64,000 nucleotides of DNA, from contig CM049310.1 of NCBI GenBank assembly GCA_026874595.1, forward strand, positions 6,140,001 through 6,204,000. The letters run 5' to 3'. The notes beneath the pieces were generated by a model. That model was not told the DNA's origin, did not search any database, and saw only the letters and a list, made by a program, of their open reading frames with translations. The stretch's first letter is position 1. Every line of letters begins with the position of its first letter. The position numbers were made by a program, and so were the translations under genes. The stretch is from Sipunculus nudus. Lineage: Eukaryota > Annelida > Sipuncula > Golfingiida > Sipunculidae. Of the stretch, positions 1 through 14,930 are shown one piece after another.

Positions 1-165
1 GCCAGTGTATAGTGAGAGAGGTGGAGGAAGCTGAGTAACCCGGAGAGAACCACCGACCTTGGACGGACCACTTCAACCCACTCTCATGGCAACACCTGGG
101 ATCGAACCCGGGTCGTCGGCGGAGAGGGCCGGGCGTTTTATCGCTCCGCCGTTCTGGCATTGTTT
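1..165 (-). mobile_element. tRNA-derived SINE fragment
   Basis: Read on the minus strand, bases 165 to about 90 look like a tRNA head: an A-box-like GGCGGAGCGATAAAACGC and a B box GGGTTCGATCCC (plus-strand complement near 92-107). The downstream body includes the complement of CCCGGAGAGAACCACCGACC, a segment I associate with molluscan SINEs. The element runs off the left window edge. Confidence 0.6.
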
Positions 166-1240
166 TTGATGAACGTTATATAAGACGGACCCTGGGTAAG
201 GCCAGACCGAGACAGAGTTAGGCTATGTTTCTGGTGTTATCAAACAACAAGAAAAGGATTAATATATAGTATATATAAGTGCTCACCGAGGGGTGCATGC
301 ATTATAATACGCCTGTGCAGGTGTGCCGATAAAGGCCTTCAGCTAATGAATATAAATATTACATCGGTCAGGTAACGGGAGGTCAGCTACACCCCGAGGC
401 AGACAGGCTGTAAATTATATACATTAAAGGCCATGCAATAAACAATGAAACATATAAATATATTTTCTTGGCGCAGAAAATATATAAAATACGAAATATA
501 TATGCGCCGACCATATATACGCTTTACAGCGGGTTACGCTGTCTCTTTTCCAACCTCAGATAACCAAATATGGTGCTAGTATTTATCGTGTTTATTGTTT
601 ATTGTGTCTCTAAGATTAGAAACAGATTATTAGTTTTCATAGCATTTTACGGCAATGGACCCAGTATGACTTACATGCATATATAGATCTTCTTGAAATC
701 TTACGCTCTCCAGCCCCTCTGTATATGTATATCAAATGTTATAGGTTTCAAGGGACACGTATTTGACTATATTTTTGTAGTTATGACACACCCGTAATAT
801 TCTTGTGTAAGTCCATGTGTTATATTACGACCAACCTGCTGTATGAAAAAAATGTTCTCCCCGTCTCTTTTGTTTAATTTAAATGTAAACATATACGACC
901 AAGATTTTTTTTGTAACCCCCCCCCCCTCCGGACAGACGAGGAATATCACAAGCGTCCCACTATTATACGATCAATATCATTTGTAAAAAAAAGGTTGAA
1001 AAAAAGCAAACTTGTGTTAACTATATAATAATGTATTTACAGTTTTGTTAATGAAAAGATATATGTTGCTCAAAATATATCGGTGCCTCTGTATACATGA
1101 AATATATACTTGGTAAAAATACAAGCTTCCTTCCAGTTATATAAAGGTGTACCAGGTGATTAAACGTGCAATCTAACATGTGCAATGAATGCATAAATGA
1201 TTTGCATCATATAGGGGAGTGCATATAGCCATATATGTAT
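166..1240. other. AT-rich sequence without recognised features
   Basis: Apart from a C run near 917-927 and scattered TATA-rich stretches, I see no gene, terminal inverted repeat or known repeat here. Confidence 0.5.
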
Positions 1241-1244
1241 GTAT

Positions 1245-1273
1245 TAATATATATATATATATATATATATATA
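1245..1273. repeat. (AT)n microsatellite
   Basis: An uninterrupted AT run, followed about 70 bases downstream by a CT run. Confidence 0.95.
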
Positions 1274-1336
1274 CGGCAGCACCATGAATAAGTTATTTCA
1301 GATTTGTCCAACGTATGGATGGACTTGACTTTATTG

Positions 1337-1340
<4 letters not shown>

Positions 1341-1370
<30 letters not shown>
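1341..1370. repeat. (CT)n microsatellite
   Basis: Fifteen CT units, followed by imperfect CT-rich sequence to about 1398. Confidence 0.95.
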
Positions 1371-1373
<3 letters not shown>

Positions 1374-1521
1374 CCTATCTCGCTTTCTCTCTCTCTCATG
1401 CAGTTTCATAATGCAAGTAGTGCACTTTTAAATGAAAGATGATGAAATCATTCTTTAAGGTACATGTAAAAAAGAGACAAAAGGCTAAAAATTATATTTG
1501 CATCAGCAATTTATAACTTAC

Positions 1522-1682
1522 CTGAGTTCCTGAGGGCATGTTATGTATTTCTCTGAGAATTCTGGCCACGGTATACAGCCAATTAATTGAACTCGGTGGG
1601 TCGGAATAAGTAAGCCCATACAACAAGTGGTACGGAGCATACGCCCGGGTCTGTGCAACTCCGATCAACTGAACTATGTGCC
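1522..1682 (-). CDS. Candidate coding exon, unidentified gene
   Basis: On the minus strand an open frame of about 54 residues runs into a textbook donor, CAG|GTAAGT (plus-strand bases 1516-1524). The translation, for example RAYAPYHLLYGLTYSDPPSS followed by NWLYTVARILREIHNM, looks like real protein and has balanced codon use unlike the AT-rich surroundings. I do not recognise the family. The upstream edge is unclear: an AG at about 1683 has a poor pyrimidine tract, and the frame is also open to an ATG at 1716. If real, it belongs to a different gene from ASAP, on the opposite strand, or to a pseudogene fragment. Confidence 0.35.
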
Positions 1683-1719
1683 CTCGTGCAAGTGTATATA
1701 CGTATATAATATACATTCA

Positions 1720-4480
1720 AATTGTGGAACAACCACAGAGCGTGTACTGCTGGGAGCGAGAACCATGTACAGTTATTGAATTATTATCAACCCTAGTGGC
1801 TGTCAGGTAGTGTATATAGAATGGCTATTATGCAGAATTGTGAAGGGATGTTTATAAAGCTCTCGAAGGGGTTATTTGGAAAGCCCGGGAGCTTCCAATC
1901 CCCCTTTGAATGCGACAGAGTGCCAATCGCCATCGGGTTTCATTATGTGACGTGTTAAATATTGATATAGAGGTAAATCGACCACGTTAATGTGCAAAGT
2001 GAAAATCTATATAGTCAGGTATAAGCCATATATGTCGGGCCACGCACCATTTTCCTTATGAATCCATGAAAGAGCGCTTACCTTCAATGAGGATAAAGTG
2101 ATATTGATGAGTCAAGGGTTATTCATTTGACTGAAGTGTGTGTATAGTCAGGCACTTCTAAGAACTAATCCTGCAAGATACTCAGTTGCTTGAACATATA
2201 CAACACTCGTGTGCATGTATGAAAATGGATGTAAATATGTTAAATTATGTACACTCTTTTTTAATAATAAAACTATTATGATAAATATACACATACAAAA
2301 ACTGCAAGACGGGATGAAACTATAGCAAATGCACAAAATTAATATACAAATCCCAGATATACAATATGTAAGCCTGTCAGTGCAAACATACATATATACA
2401 CAAATACATACATACAAATATATACAAACATATATACATATATGTACAGGCATAGATACAGGCATACATACCTACGTATATATACATACATGTTCATATT
2501 TATATACATACCGGTCATGTACATGTATGTTCACGACTCCTCTGGAGTCATATATATATGATCATAAACATGCAAACATATAATGGCATATATATAATTA
2601 TTTATATCTATATATTTCATATACAAGTGATGGATACTTGTATGCATATTCAAAAATTCATGCACACACATGTACATACATAAATACTTGCATTAATTTA
2701 TCCTCATAAAATTGTATTAATTTGTCAATGATTGAAGGAAAGGTGACCTATATAACTATGACGAATACATGATAAACTTGCGGGACAGAAAGGGTACATG
2801 CATGGATTATTTTAAGTGCTGTATATATGTAAACCCTCGAAATTACAAATGATGGAAACATAAACCTATATATACTGCTGAGAATGGTAGGAAGGGAACA
2901 AGACTTGCTTTACAAGACACGTTCCCACACCATGCATGCATGGATTGTGGCACATTTGCACTTTCTGATTTTTCATCCTCACCATGCATCATGATCATGC
3001 CATTTGGTTTCCATCTGACAGAACCGCGGTAAATTTTGTTAAATGCCGTATAATATCTGTATGCTCCATTATAAAACGCATGCAGATAGATTTTGTACAA
3101 TAAAAAATATCTTTAAATGCAAAGTTTCAGGGAAATGGAAACTTTCCAGATACAGTTAACAGCACCCAGTATTATTCGGTCAGAGGTGTTCCTTGGTTAT
3201 TAATATAGGTTTCACGGTGATCAACTAGAGTATATAAGACAAAGATGTTATTCCATTTGTTAAAATACAGTACAATTTCTTAAACAGAATAACATAAGTG
3301 TAACTGACCTGTAATTACTGAATAAAATGAGGTACTGAAAATGATAAAAAAAAATACTTACTTTAAAATACATGTTTCTTCCATGTATGCCAAACTGACC
3401 AAAAAGTATTCTTGATGGTTTATGCGAAAAAAAAATTACACAGTAAAGGTAGTGTTATCCACTGAAAAGAGAGAAAATAGGAAAAATGTTTAGAAAGAGT
3501 ATTTTCATTCCTGTTGGCTATATTTTAAGTTAAACATGAATACAAGTAACAATTTTTATATAATATGGAAACATTTTGATCTGATTTGATTTCCGCCCTC
3601 TCGAAGTATATATTCACTTTTCGAAAACTGTTCTTTTACAATTATCATTCTAGATCTTCCACTCGTTGGGTCTTATCATGTATGTGTTTTAATTTTATCC
3701 TTTAAGCCTTCTCTTGTTTCAGAACTGTTTTTGGACCTCTCGCTTTGCGACCATTTATCTGTTAAATACTGGATCTGCCACTTTTACTTGTGAAACACTT
3801 AATACCTGCATGTGAACACACGTACGTCATATTTGTACAGGTGGGGCATACAGCTGCGTGTATGGTCCATTCTTTTTCATTTAATTTCTGCCAACCCCCG
3901 CCCCCGGATACATACATATTGTATCTTTTTAAGGCACGATTGATATAATATGTGTCACATGCATTTTTTAGAAGAGAGCTTTGATTATCTCCTCGTGAGT
4001 GCATTTAGCCTTCCAATAATCCTATGCTGGGTTCAGCCCCACCGGGTAATTCGCGGCTGGGGACATATTGATATTATATCACCATTTGTACTGTGTATAT
4101 GGAAAAGGCGGATTTTCTATGAATCTTGTTTGACGTTGAAGGAGTATGCTATACCTCAACCTCATTCTTACGGTAGACGTTAATTGTTCATTCAGAGAAT
4201 ATTTCTTTGTTATGTATAGGGCATACGGTCAACCTATTTAAGGACATGTCTAAAAATAATCTGAAGTGGTTATAATTATAGAGTTTTTTAAAAAAGTGTT
4301 ACAATTAGTAAATATCGTATATGATGTGGCAGGGAAGCATTGAGACGTTCGATAGATGGAAGACACTCTAATTGGTGCCATCTGGTGACCATTTTCTTAT
4401 TCACAAGGTGAATAGTACATTTTTCCTCTTTACCTCATTAGTGAATATTAGTAGTTCGATGTATGAAGGACGGAGGTATT
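1720..4480. other. AT-rich sequence with ACAT-rich low complexity
   Basis: Bases 2380-2600 are rich in ACATACAT and TATACA steps, which create spurious Tyr/Ile/Cys-rich frames on both strands. No gene is supported. A weak minus-strand open stretch near 2910-3025 is discussed among the rejected items. Confidence 0.5.
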
Positions 4481-4747
4481 TTAGATGTCACCTGTTACTT
4501 TACCGCCCTACTACGGCGGCGGGATCAGACAAATAGTAAAATGTTTGGAGGAAATGCTTGTTCCTAAGTTACCTGCAAAAAACTGTGAACAAAATTCTGT
4601 CTTTTATATTGTTATGCCCAAAGCAAGAAAAATGCTTTATAATGTCATTTTTTGCGCTTCTTCTCTCTATCCCACCATGCAGGGTACATTGATCTTCTCT
4701 GTCTCTCTCTGTCCTTCTGTCTGTCTGTCTCTCTCTATATCTGTCAC

Positions 4748-6780
<2,033 letters not shown>

Positions 6781-6787
6781 GATGGAG

Positions 6788-6790
<3 letters not shown>

Positions 6791-6857
<67 letters not shown>
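6791..6857. repeat. (AT)n microsatellite
   Basis: A perfect AT run of about 33 units. Confidence 0.96.
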
Positions 6858-6859
<2 letters not shown>

Positions 6860-7299
6860 ACTACGTATACGTATATCAAGTTGAATCCACGTGCAAACAT
6901 CACGTAAAACCACAGAACAATTAAAATCATATTGAATATAAAGATATAACACATTCTGTAGTGGATATTAGTTTATAAATTTGAAATGAGGTTATAATAT
7001 TTGTTTTATGATGGAGTGAACATTTTAGTGCTGCTACTCTGAAAAATTTCAAAACGTGAAATAAAAAATAGACATACAATATTGAGCATATAAGTGTGAC
7101 AGAAATATAAATCGATGTCTCATTGTGGCAATGTCATCCAATTTTTTACTTGTGATGCTTCTAAATAAGCTTCAATTAAGTCTTGTTATGTAGTAAAATT
7201 AATGTATAGCAGTGACCGGTATCTTATTGGTCCTCAGTATTTTATATTGCCAGTTATTTCCTCGAAAATTAACGAGATCATGCACTTAGAGTATTTCAA

Positions 7300-7300
<1 letters not shown>

Positions 7301-7367
<67 letters not shown>

Positions 7368-7404
7368 GTAATAATAATAATAATCATAATCATAATAATA
7401 ATTA
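7301..7404. repeat. (AAT)n microsatellite
   Basis: A long TAA/AAT trinucleotide run with a few AGT and CAT interruptions near its right end. It generates false poly-Asn and poly-Tyr frames. Confidence 0.96.
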
Positions 7405-9090
7405 AAATTATAATAATGAAATGAAGAAGAAGAAAGGAGGAACGCATTTTTGTTCACATCTGACAAAAGTAAATAAAATAAGAACAGTCTGTTCAATAAT
7501 AACTATTCAAAATATTTGAAAGGTTAAAAATGAGAAACCATAAAAACCTAAGGTCATTCATAGCCGGCTATTCCGACCAGAGGAAATAAAAGAGAAAAAT
7601 TTCCCAAACCATGCACCAGAAAAAGGTGCATAGTGCTTACACACAGCGCCATCGTGTGTCCGCATTAGTGACTATTTGGTAGAACAGCGCTTGAAATGCA
7701 AACGGTTTCAGTGACTGTGTTGAACAATGTCACGCGTCAAATCAATTGATATCAGATCATTGATATTGCTGATTTTTCTGAAATTCATACTAGTATTTAT
7801 TCAGGTGAAAAGGCCCGCAAAACGTTAACAAATGGAAGGCTTTTTGACTCCAAGGATTGAGTTCACACTCATTTGCCAGTTCTTTATGGTAATTGCTTGT
7901 GCCCCTGTTTTAGAGATCTCTCTTACCCAGAGCAGTCATAAAAGCAATCCTCACACTTGCTCCTCAGAAAAAAATACAGCCAACTTTGCATTCACTTATC
8001 AAATTACGATAGTTTGCACTTTCTTTCAGTTTTATGGAACTCCTTTCTACGTAAAATTAGCAGTATTAACGAATTCAATTCTCTGGGTAGCCAAGAAGAC
8101 CGGAAAGTCAGGGCACCAGCGCGTCTGCACACGGAATTAACTGAGACAGTGTGTACAAATAAATGGGTGTGAATACTTAAGTAGTTCCGCTCAGCAAATA
8201 TGATCAGAAGATTTTGAAGTAAAACTTCCTCCATCTGTCGACATTACTACGAGGCCAAAAAGTAAGGAACACATGAGATCAATAACAGACGTAACCTTTC
8301 CAAACAACAGTTGTGTGCAACCTGTTGATCACTTCCAAATAATAATGACACATTGGTCATCAGTGCACTGGCATTAGTGGCAGTGATTCTGAGCTGTTTA
8401 TATACTGTCCGAATCCCAAAGTCACTTTTCGAACAGAGCAATAGGCCTTACGTGTGAATCAGTGCCTATATAAGTGTGTTGTCACTTGGAAGCCTTTAAA
8501 TAGTTTTAATGACTATTCATGTTTTTCATATATAAATTGGGGGGGGGGGGGGGGGGGGCACTGAGGGAGGGGCTGTGGCCTTGTGGGCATACTACTCACC
8601 TATACTATAGTTTTGAAATATGTTGTAAATTTAGGCTGTAGCAAAGCAATTTGGGTAGTTTTTGCCATTATTATGGTATTTGGTATATATTGTCCTATTT
8701 TATGGATGTTTTTTTACTAATTTTGTAAAAAAAAAAAAAGCGAAAAGGGGTAATTCAACAAAGCTGAATGACTCCGGTTACTCCGTCATTCAGCCTCCAC
8801 TTCTGTGTTTATGTAGAATCATGGGGCTTCCAACATGGTGTCAAAGGGCCAGCTATCAGCAGTGTACCTGTCAATTTGACCCTGTGATTTTAAGACAAAG
8901 CAGCTACAATGGTTGGTCATAGTTCATGCGTTATACAAAATGGTTAATTACCTGTGTGCAGTGACAGCTCTATCTTTGATATGATCCATTTATTAATAGT
9001 CCAGTATGTGGAGCCCTGCCTGAGATAGGTAACTGCCCTGAAAGGGGTTACAGCTTTGTAATTACAGCATGTAATTGATCCAAGCCTGGA
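7405..9090. other. Sequence without recognised genes; contains a G20 tract
   Basis: A run of 20 G lies at 8539-8558, followed by GC-richer sequence. No exon or element ends were recognised. Confidence 0.5.
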
Positions 9091-9109
9091 GTCCTTTCCA
9101 GTATCACAC

Positions 9110-9250
9110 ATGTACGTGGAGTACCTTATACCAGGTACAGGTACTTTAGTCCCAGGTACAGGTACCAGGTACTTCCTACTCAAACAGCCAGGTATAGGTA
9201 CTCTGAATTGTGTACCTAGGCACAGATAAAAGTACAAGTACCTGGCCCAA
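9110..9250. repeat. GGTAC/GTACC-rich imperfect repeat
   Basis: The 6-8 base words CCAGGTAC, CAGGTAC and GGTACC recur in tandem and inverted order. Because GGTACC is palindromic, the tract can fold on itself. Confidence 0.7.
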
Positions 9251-9502
9251 ACCCTGACATGGAAACAGTTTTAGGTCCTTCACCAAATATAGATGGGAGC
9301 TCAAGGAAGCTTGCTAAATATGGAAGCATGTTTAGCTCAGACAGCTTTACATTACTCTAACATATCTGCAATTTAGCTGGACCAGATCACCATGAATGTG
9401 CATGACATGATCTTGGTGTTTATGTTTCTGTAGTTTCCATAAGATTAATTAATGCTGTCTCAGTCTGTCTGCAAAGCATTAATGTTGTCAAATGCAGTAA
9501 TT

Positions 9503-11712
9503 ATTAGGGCCCCACTTGAATAGTGGTGCCCCACAGTGATCACCATGTCATTCTGTCCTTCCGTCCTTCCATCAGTGACACTTTCTTTCGCGCGAGATAA
9601 CTCAACAACAACATACTGCAGCTTTTCCGAATTCACAGGGATGATTGGTACCTATGAGGGCTCCAGACCTATCGAATTACAGACTTGTCAGAATTCCAAT
9701 ATGGCCACCACAGCCCAATTCCTGATTTTCTTTTGTGCACAAAAACTCTTACACCAACCTACTGCAGCTTTTCCAAATACACGGGGATAATTGTTACCTA
9801 TGAGGGCTCCAGACCTATCAAATTACTGACTTGCTCAAAATAAAATATGGCTAACAGACCACATTTGGTGATTTTCTATTGCACACATTATTTCAGACAT
9901 ATCTTCTTTAATATCATTTGATCCAGTAGGATTTTTTCCCTCATGCATTTGGATAAAAACCTGTTTCTGTTTTTTTAGCTCAGCTGACTATAAGTCATCT
10001 GAGCTATTGTCATGGTCCATTGTCCGTCAACAGTCTGTCTGTCCGTCCATCTGTTCGTAGATGTGGCACGTTTTGAAACCGTAAGACCTAGGAATCCAAA
10101 ATTTGGCATAATGTTAGATGTCTCCAAGATCTCCTACCAAGCTGAAAACTGGGTCTGTATGACTTTGTTCCTTTAAGAAATTAAGTAAAAACCTCAATTT
10201 TTTATTTAAAACATATTTTCACACTTCAGGACTACCTAAGATCAAAACCACTCATCTGTTTTCCTCATATTTACCATAAATATTCCTCTATATAGTTCTT
10301 ATGTACATGCCAGAAATAGGGTCTGTATTATATAATTTAAAAAAGTTATGGGCTCAAACATAATGCATTTTGTAAAAAATTAGGAAATATATTTGATCAC
10401 TAAACACAAAACATGTAAAAGCTAAGGACTTTTTTCCAGTTATAAAACTTTAATTAATCAAAATTAAATTGTATACCCAAAATTTGATCAAAATCTTATA
10501 AATTTTTAAAAATATTAGCAAAAATAAAAAGTTGATACCCTAAATTTTGCCCAACTTTGGCCACGGCACGTTTTTTCCTGTAAGTACTGTGGACTTGATT
10601 TTCACAGCATGTGCACATAAGGATTTAATCTGTTAAAATCTGAAATTAGAAAATAGAAGCTGTAAAATTGGGCTAGTTATTGAATTTTTCTTGGAGGCTC
10701 TTGTTGTATTCCCTTACATTGTCAAGCAGTCCACTTTTGTCACTGTAGGTCATTCAGTGCAGCGCTCTATGCTCCCCAGGCTGTTGGCATTATGTTATGC
10801 AATCCCATCACTAGGGCAAGCCCTCTCTCCACTGAGTTGAGCTTGATCAGGCTGCCTGCAGTTAATACCATACCACAGGGAGCCTTTTCTCTCCCCCCCC
10901 CCACCCCATTCTGTTGACAGACTGGTACTATGAACTAGATGAATCTTAAAATTAACATTTTTTTTCAGCAACGAGCAGTAATAACTGAGACCCCTCCCCC
11001 CACCCCTCCCTTCAATACACAGGACTAATAAACAAGATGAATCTTATAATTTTAATGTTAAATAAATCCTTTTGATGAGACTTGGACAATTTTGATTTTT
11101 TTTTTAAGAAAAAATTTTAAGAATTTAATCTTAATATTCAAATTTGATAAAATATAAGTGGATCTAATGTAAGTGCTAACTGACAAGATTTAAGAAGATA
11201 TAAATACTTTGTAGCATTTCATTCATATCTCTTAAGGTTGGCGGGGCCTAGGTGTGAATAACACTGTTAACTTAGTATTAAAATTAGGAATATTGGTAAA
11301 ACTTTGTGGGATTAATTTTTAACTCATATGGCCATATATTTAACATTTGAAAACTTAATTACCTTCACACATTATTTGTTTATGAAATGTTCCTATCGTG
11401 GGCCTATTTGTTCCCCTTGTGCATCACTAAATGGTTTAGCTCATGTCTATTATTCTATAATTTACAGAGTTTTATTTTAGCAGGGCCCTTTTCTCATAGC
11501 TTTTCTAATGATAATATACATGAAAAACATAAATAAATAAAAATATTTTGCAGTAACTAATATTTCCCAAAATTCAGCTGAGCGATGTGACCCATGGGTC
11601 CCTTGTTTTTTTTTCAAATTTAACTTAATTTTTTAACTATATGTGTAAACTAGTCCAGCACTAGCAGAAATGCGGGGCCCTCTGAGGACCATTGTCCGCC
11701 CACATCTAGTTT
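9503..11712 (+). mobile_element. Hairpin-type repeat element (GGGCCCC family), with a second element inserted
   Basis: It starts TTAGGGCCCCACTTG with a GTCCTTCCGTCC tract close inside and ends GCGGGGCCCTC ... CACATCTAGTTT. Each end carries a GGGCCCC palindrome. The body shows two diverged copies of a unit of about 190 bases (AACTCAACAACAACATACTGC and relatives). It is interrupted by the element at 9977-11606. No coding capacity is seen. Confidence 0.7.
9977..11606 (+). mobile_element. AGCTCAG-hairpin element, copy 1 (GTGGTCC subfamily)
   Basis: The left end folds into a hairpin: AGCTCAG, inner GACT-ATA-AGTC, CTGAGCT. A GTCCATTGTCCGTC tract follows. The right end is CAGCTGAGC then a palindromic GACCCATGGGTC and CCTTGTTT. 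The subterminal CAGCTGAGC is the inverted partner of the left GCTCAGCTG. The element is flanked by T runs on both sides and has no coding capacity. Confidence 0.8.
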
Positions 11713-11759
11713 CAGTATGTTCTCATCTTAATCTAACAGATGTGCCATATACAATTGAT

Positions 11760-14095
11760 TGCATGTGCCATATATGACAAATCAGTCAGCCAAACTTTAC
11801 ATTAAAGCCTGTATAAAATATAAGAATATTGTTTTATTTATATATTTGAACAATTTTGTACAAATGGGCAGCAAGCAGGAACTTCTAACAAATACTTTTG
11901 TGTTAGGTTATCCTCATAACATCATCTTAGAACCTAAATTGTATAAAAAATTTCCTGCAACTTGCAGGCTGCAAGACGAGACTTCATCGGTCCATTTTTT
12001 TTCTGCTTTATTCTTCTTCTTGTGATATAAGCCGTAAGGAATAAGGATAAAAAGTGTTCAATTATGACTGTTATGTTTAGCCTTCATCCACTCCATGGGC
12101 AGGTATAATGAAAATGTTAAAACCAAAACATATTTTGGATGGTAGGCAAGTGTTCACACGGCCTGTCCGCATGAATGACCTGTCCATGGCATTTACATTA
12201 CCGACTGGCATTGGTGGCAAGCAGCAACTTTTGTGGAATCACTGTGGAATATGGAGAAATTTTGTGGTATTTTATTAGTGTGTCTAATCGTTTAGCATTT
12301 CATAAAATAGTCATGTTAATACTTGGTGAAAAATATTTGTAAATAAATATATATAACAATATGTATCTATGTGAACATATATACATTTAATTTACATATA
12401 AAAGAAATTTATATTGAGGTATACATGAAGACAAAGTCTAGATTAAATGCGTTTCACTAGATTTTTAACTGACACAATACATATTTATGGCAGGCCCATG
12501 GTAATAAAAGCATAAAAATTGCTCATGGGACAATCACAGAAAATTCGCTTCATAGCAGCCTGCGTGCAATCCTCTTTGGTGTGTTTTGTCATATATCAGA
12601 TACAGGAAAGTGAATTTTACACTTTCCCGCCTGCGTGCCACCTGTGCCAGTGTGTTTGGCCTTTATGCGTTATGTATTTATGATCCTGCCAATGGTTTTA
12701 TGTTCTGGTATCCACAAAAATCAGTACTGATCATCAGGCTGTATGTTTACTGACCTACCCATCACCAACAACACACAATGTGTGACATCATTATACCCTG
12801 GAGTGTCTTGTCAGTGCTTTATTATAGATGGCTGTGTACCCAGATTTATATTATAACCCCCAGAAGTAAACACTGCTGTGAAACCATAAATCCCACATCC
12901 TGGGGTTATTTGAGGGGTGATGACTGATATACACAAAAATATACACACAATTTTATATGAATCAAACTCCTGACCATTACATTACATTCAGTCCTTAAAG
13001 CTGGTCTTCAGGTATCTTGCAGACTCACACATGGGCAAAATTAATATAAAACAATATCTGTCTCTTCATGCAGTTCTAAATACAATGTACTACATGTATC
13101 TAGATGTGCATGGTTTAAGTAATAATCAAACTTCAACATACTTATTCAGGATTTATGTTGTGCCAACCATTCGTGTCAGATGGTTTAAAGCCCTATAGGC
13201 TCCATACCATCTCTGCATGTGTTGATCAGGAAAGGTTTTTTCATTATATGAAAGTTATGTTAGGTGCATGCAGCATGAAGAAAATAAAAATGACTGTGCT
13301 CATAAATTTGCTTGCCACCCATATATTATAATATTTGCAAGGAACAAAGGTGCTATAGCATGGCAGTTTGATATCAAAGCAATTACAATGTAAAGTGGTT
13401 ATACAAAGTTAATTATACTCCATCCCACAAGTAATTTGTTTTTTTATTGTTTACATAACATTTAAAGTAATTGTTTCTGTATAACCATGGGTAATTTCAG
13501 GTTGTGATGATTGCTCAGTTTCACCACAGACTCACCATGTTATTTCAGGTGAAAATTGGTACATTGTACACACACTTAATTGTATAATGAGTCTGATGCT
13601 CCAGTATGTTTTACTTTTGTAGTAAGCTATTCTGTGTGTAGCTTTCTCTTTCCTACTACATGATAACTCTAACAATCAGCTGTGCCTGGCAGTACAAGAT
13701 TGTCTGTTTGTATCCATTATGCAAAGACAGAACAGTGTCAAGGGTCTTTTGCAGCAGCAAACTAAACATCTTCTGAATGTAGCATGCAGCAAATTACACC
13801 TCAACCTGGATACAGGTAAACTGATTAAATATCTTTTAATTTTATTTCATATAAATTAACTATTATGTCAGATTATAATGATAATGATGTACAAAGTGAA
13901 ACCCCTTGATTTTTTCCCCTGGCAAAATTAAGAAAATTTAACTTCCTTAATCAATGAATCTACATTGTTTGATATACTAAATAAGAGAGAAGGTCATTTA
14001 TGTAAATTACAAAATATATATGTTTACCTGTTTGATATTTTCAAGTGGCACAGGTTGCAGAAATTCACAAAATACCTAGACTTACTCCATTAACA
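11760..14095. other. Non-coding sequence without recognised features
   Basis: AT-rich, no splice-supported open frames and no element ends recognised. Confidence 0.45.
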
Positions 14096-14101
14096 TCTTT
14101 A

Positions 14102-14930
14102 TTAGGGTCCTGCCTAGGCAGTGCTTACCTTCTCTTATAATAATTAATACAAAAAGGTGATTTTAGTCTGATGTCACTCTGCAAGAGGGTCATTTCAATT
14201 TACTCAGGTTTTCTGTCCATCCTATCTATCCATCATACCCTTTCTCGTGCATTATCTCAAGACCTGTTCAAGCAGTTGCTGTGAAAATTTTACCAAAGAT
14301 TGGAACATGACAGAATGTGTAGTACCAAATTTCAGACTTGTTTGAAATACAATATGGCCACCTGGCAGAGATCTTGGAAATTCCTTTCACTCAAGTGCAT
14401 TATCTCAAAACTATTGAGTAATTTGCTGTGATTTTTTTCTGAAGATTGACACCAATGAAAGAACATCCTCTGGATAAAAGGAAATCCAATAAGGCCACCA
14501 GGCAGCAACCTTAGAATTCCTTTGCACAGATTATCTCAAGAATTGTTAAAGCAGCTGTCATTAGATTTTCTATGAACTATAAGTTGCAGAACCATCAGAA
14601 TGCATTATGGCCCCATGCAGCGATCTTGGAATTACTTTGGTACACATTATCTCTAATACCATTCCAGCTATTGCTGAGAAAATTTTTTTCATAGACTGAC
14701 ACCTGTAAGAGGATGTGTGCTATTGAATTTCACACCAATCTGAAACTGATTCTGAGGACCTTCATGGTTCCAGTCACTTCTATTTTGTCATGTTATGTTG
14801 TTAAATTATCATTAAGAAGTAAACTAACAGATGTAGAACAATTATGAGAGAAATGAGAGACAATCAGTAGAATAAATATATCCTAGATCCGTAAGACCCT
14901 AACAGGATCTAGACTTGCTCTTGTCATCCC
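14102..14930 (+). mobile_element. Hairpin-type repeat element (TTAGGGTC family)
   Basis: The left end TTAGGGTC has a CTGCCTAGGCAG palindrome just inside; the right end carries GACCCTAA, the inverted partner, plus TAGATCC/GGATCTA around it. The body contains about four diverged units of 120-140 bases around CATTATCTCAAGA and ATATGGCCACC. No coding capacity. Confidence 0.6.

Noticed and set aside
2910-3025. Minus-strand open stretch after a GTTCTGTCAG acceptor-like site, reading WKPNGMIMMHGEDEKSE
   Set aside because: There is no convincing donor, no recognised family and poor codon support; too weak to annotate.
7202-7496. Poly-Asn and poly-Tyr open frames
   Set aside because: They are the AAT microsatellite read on each strand.
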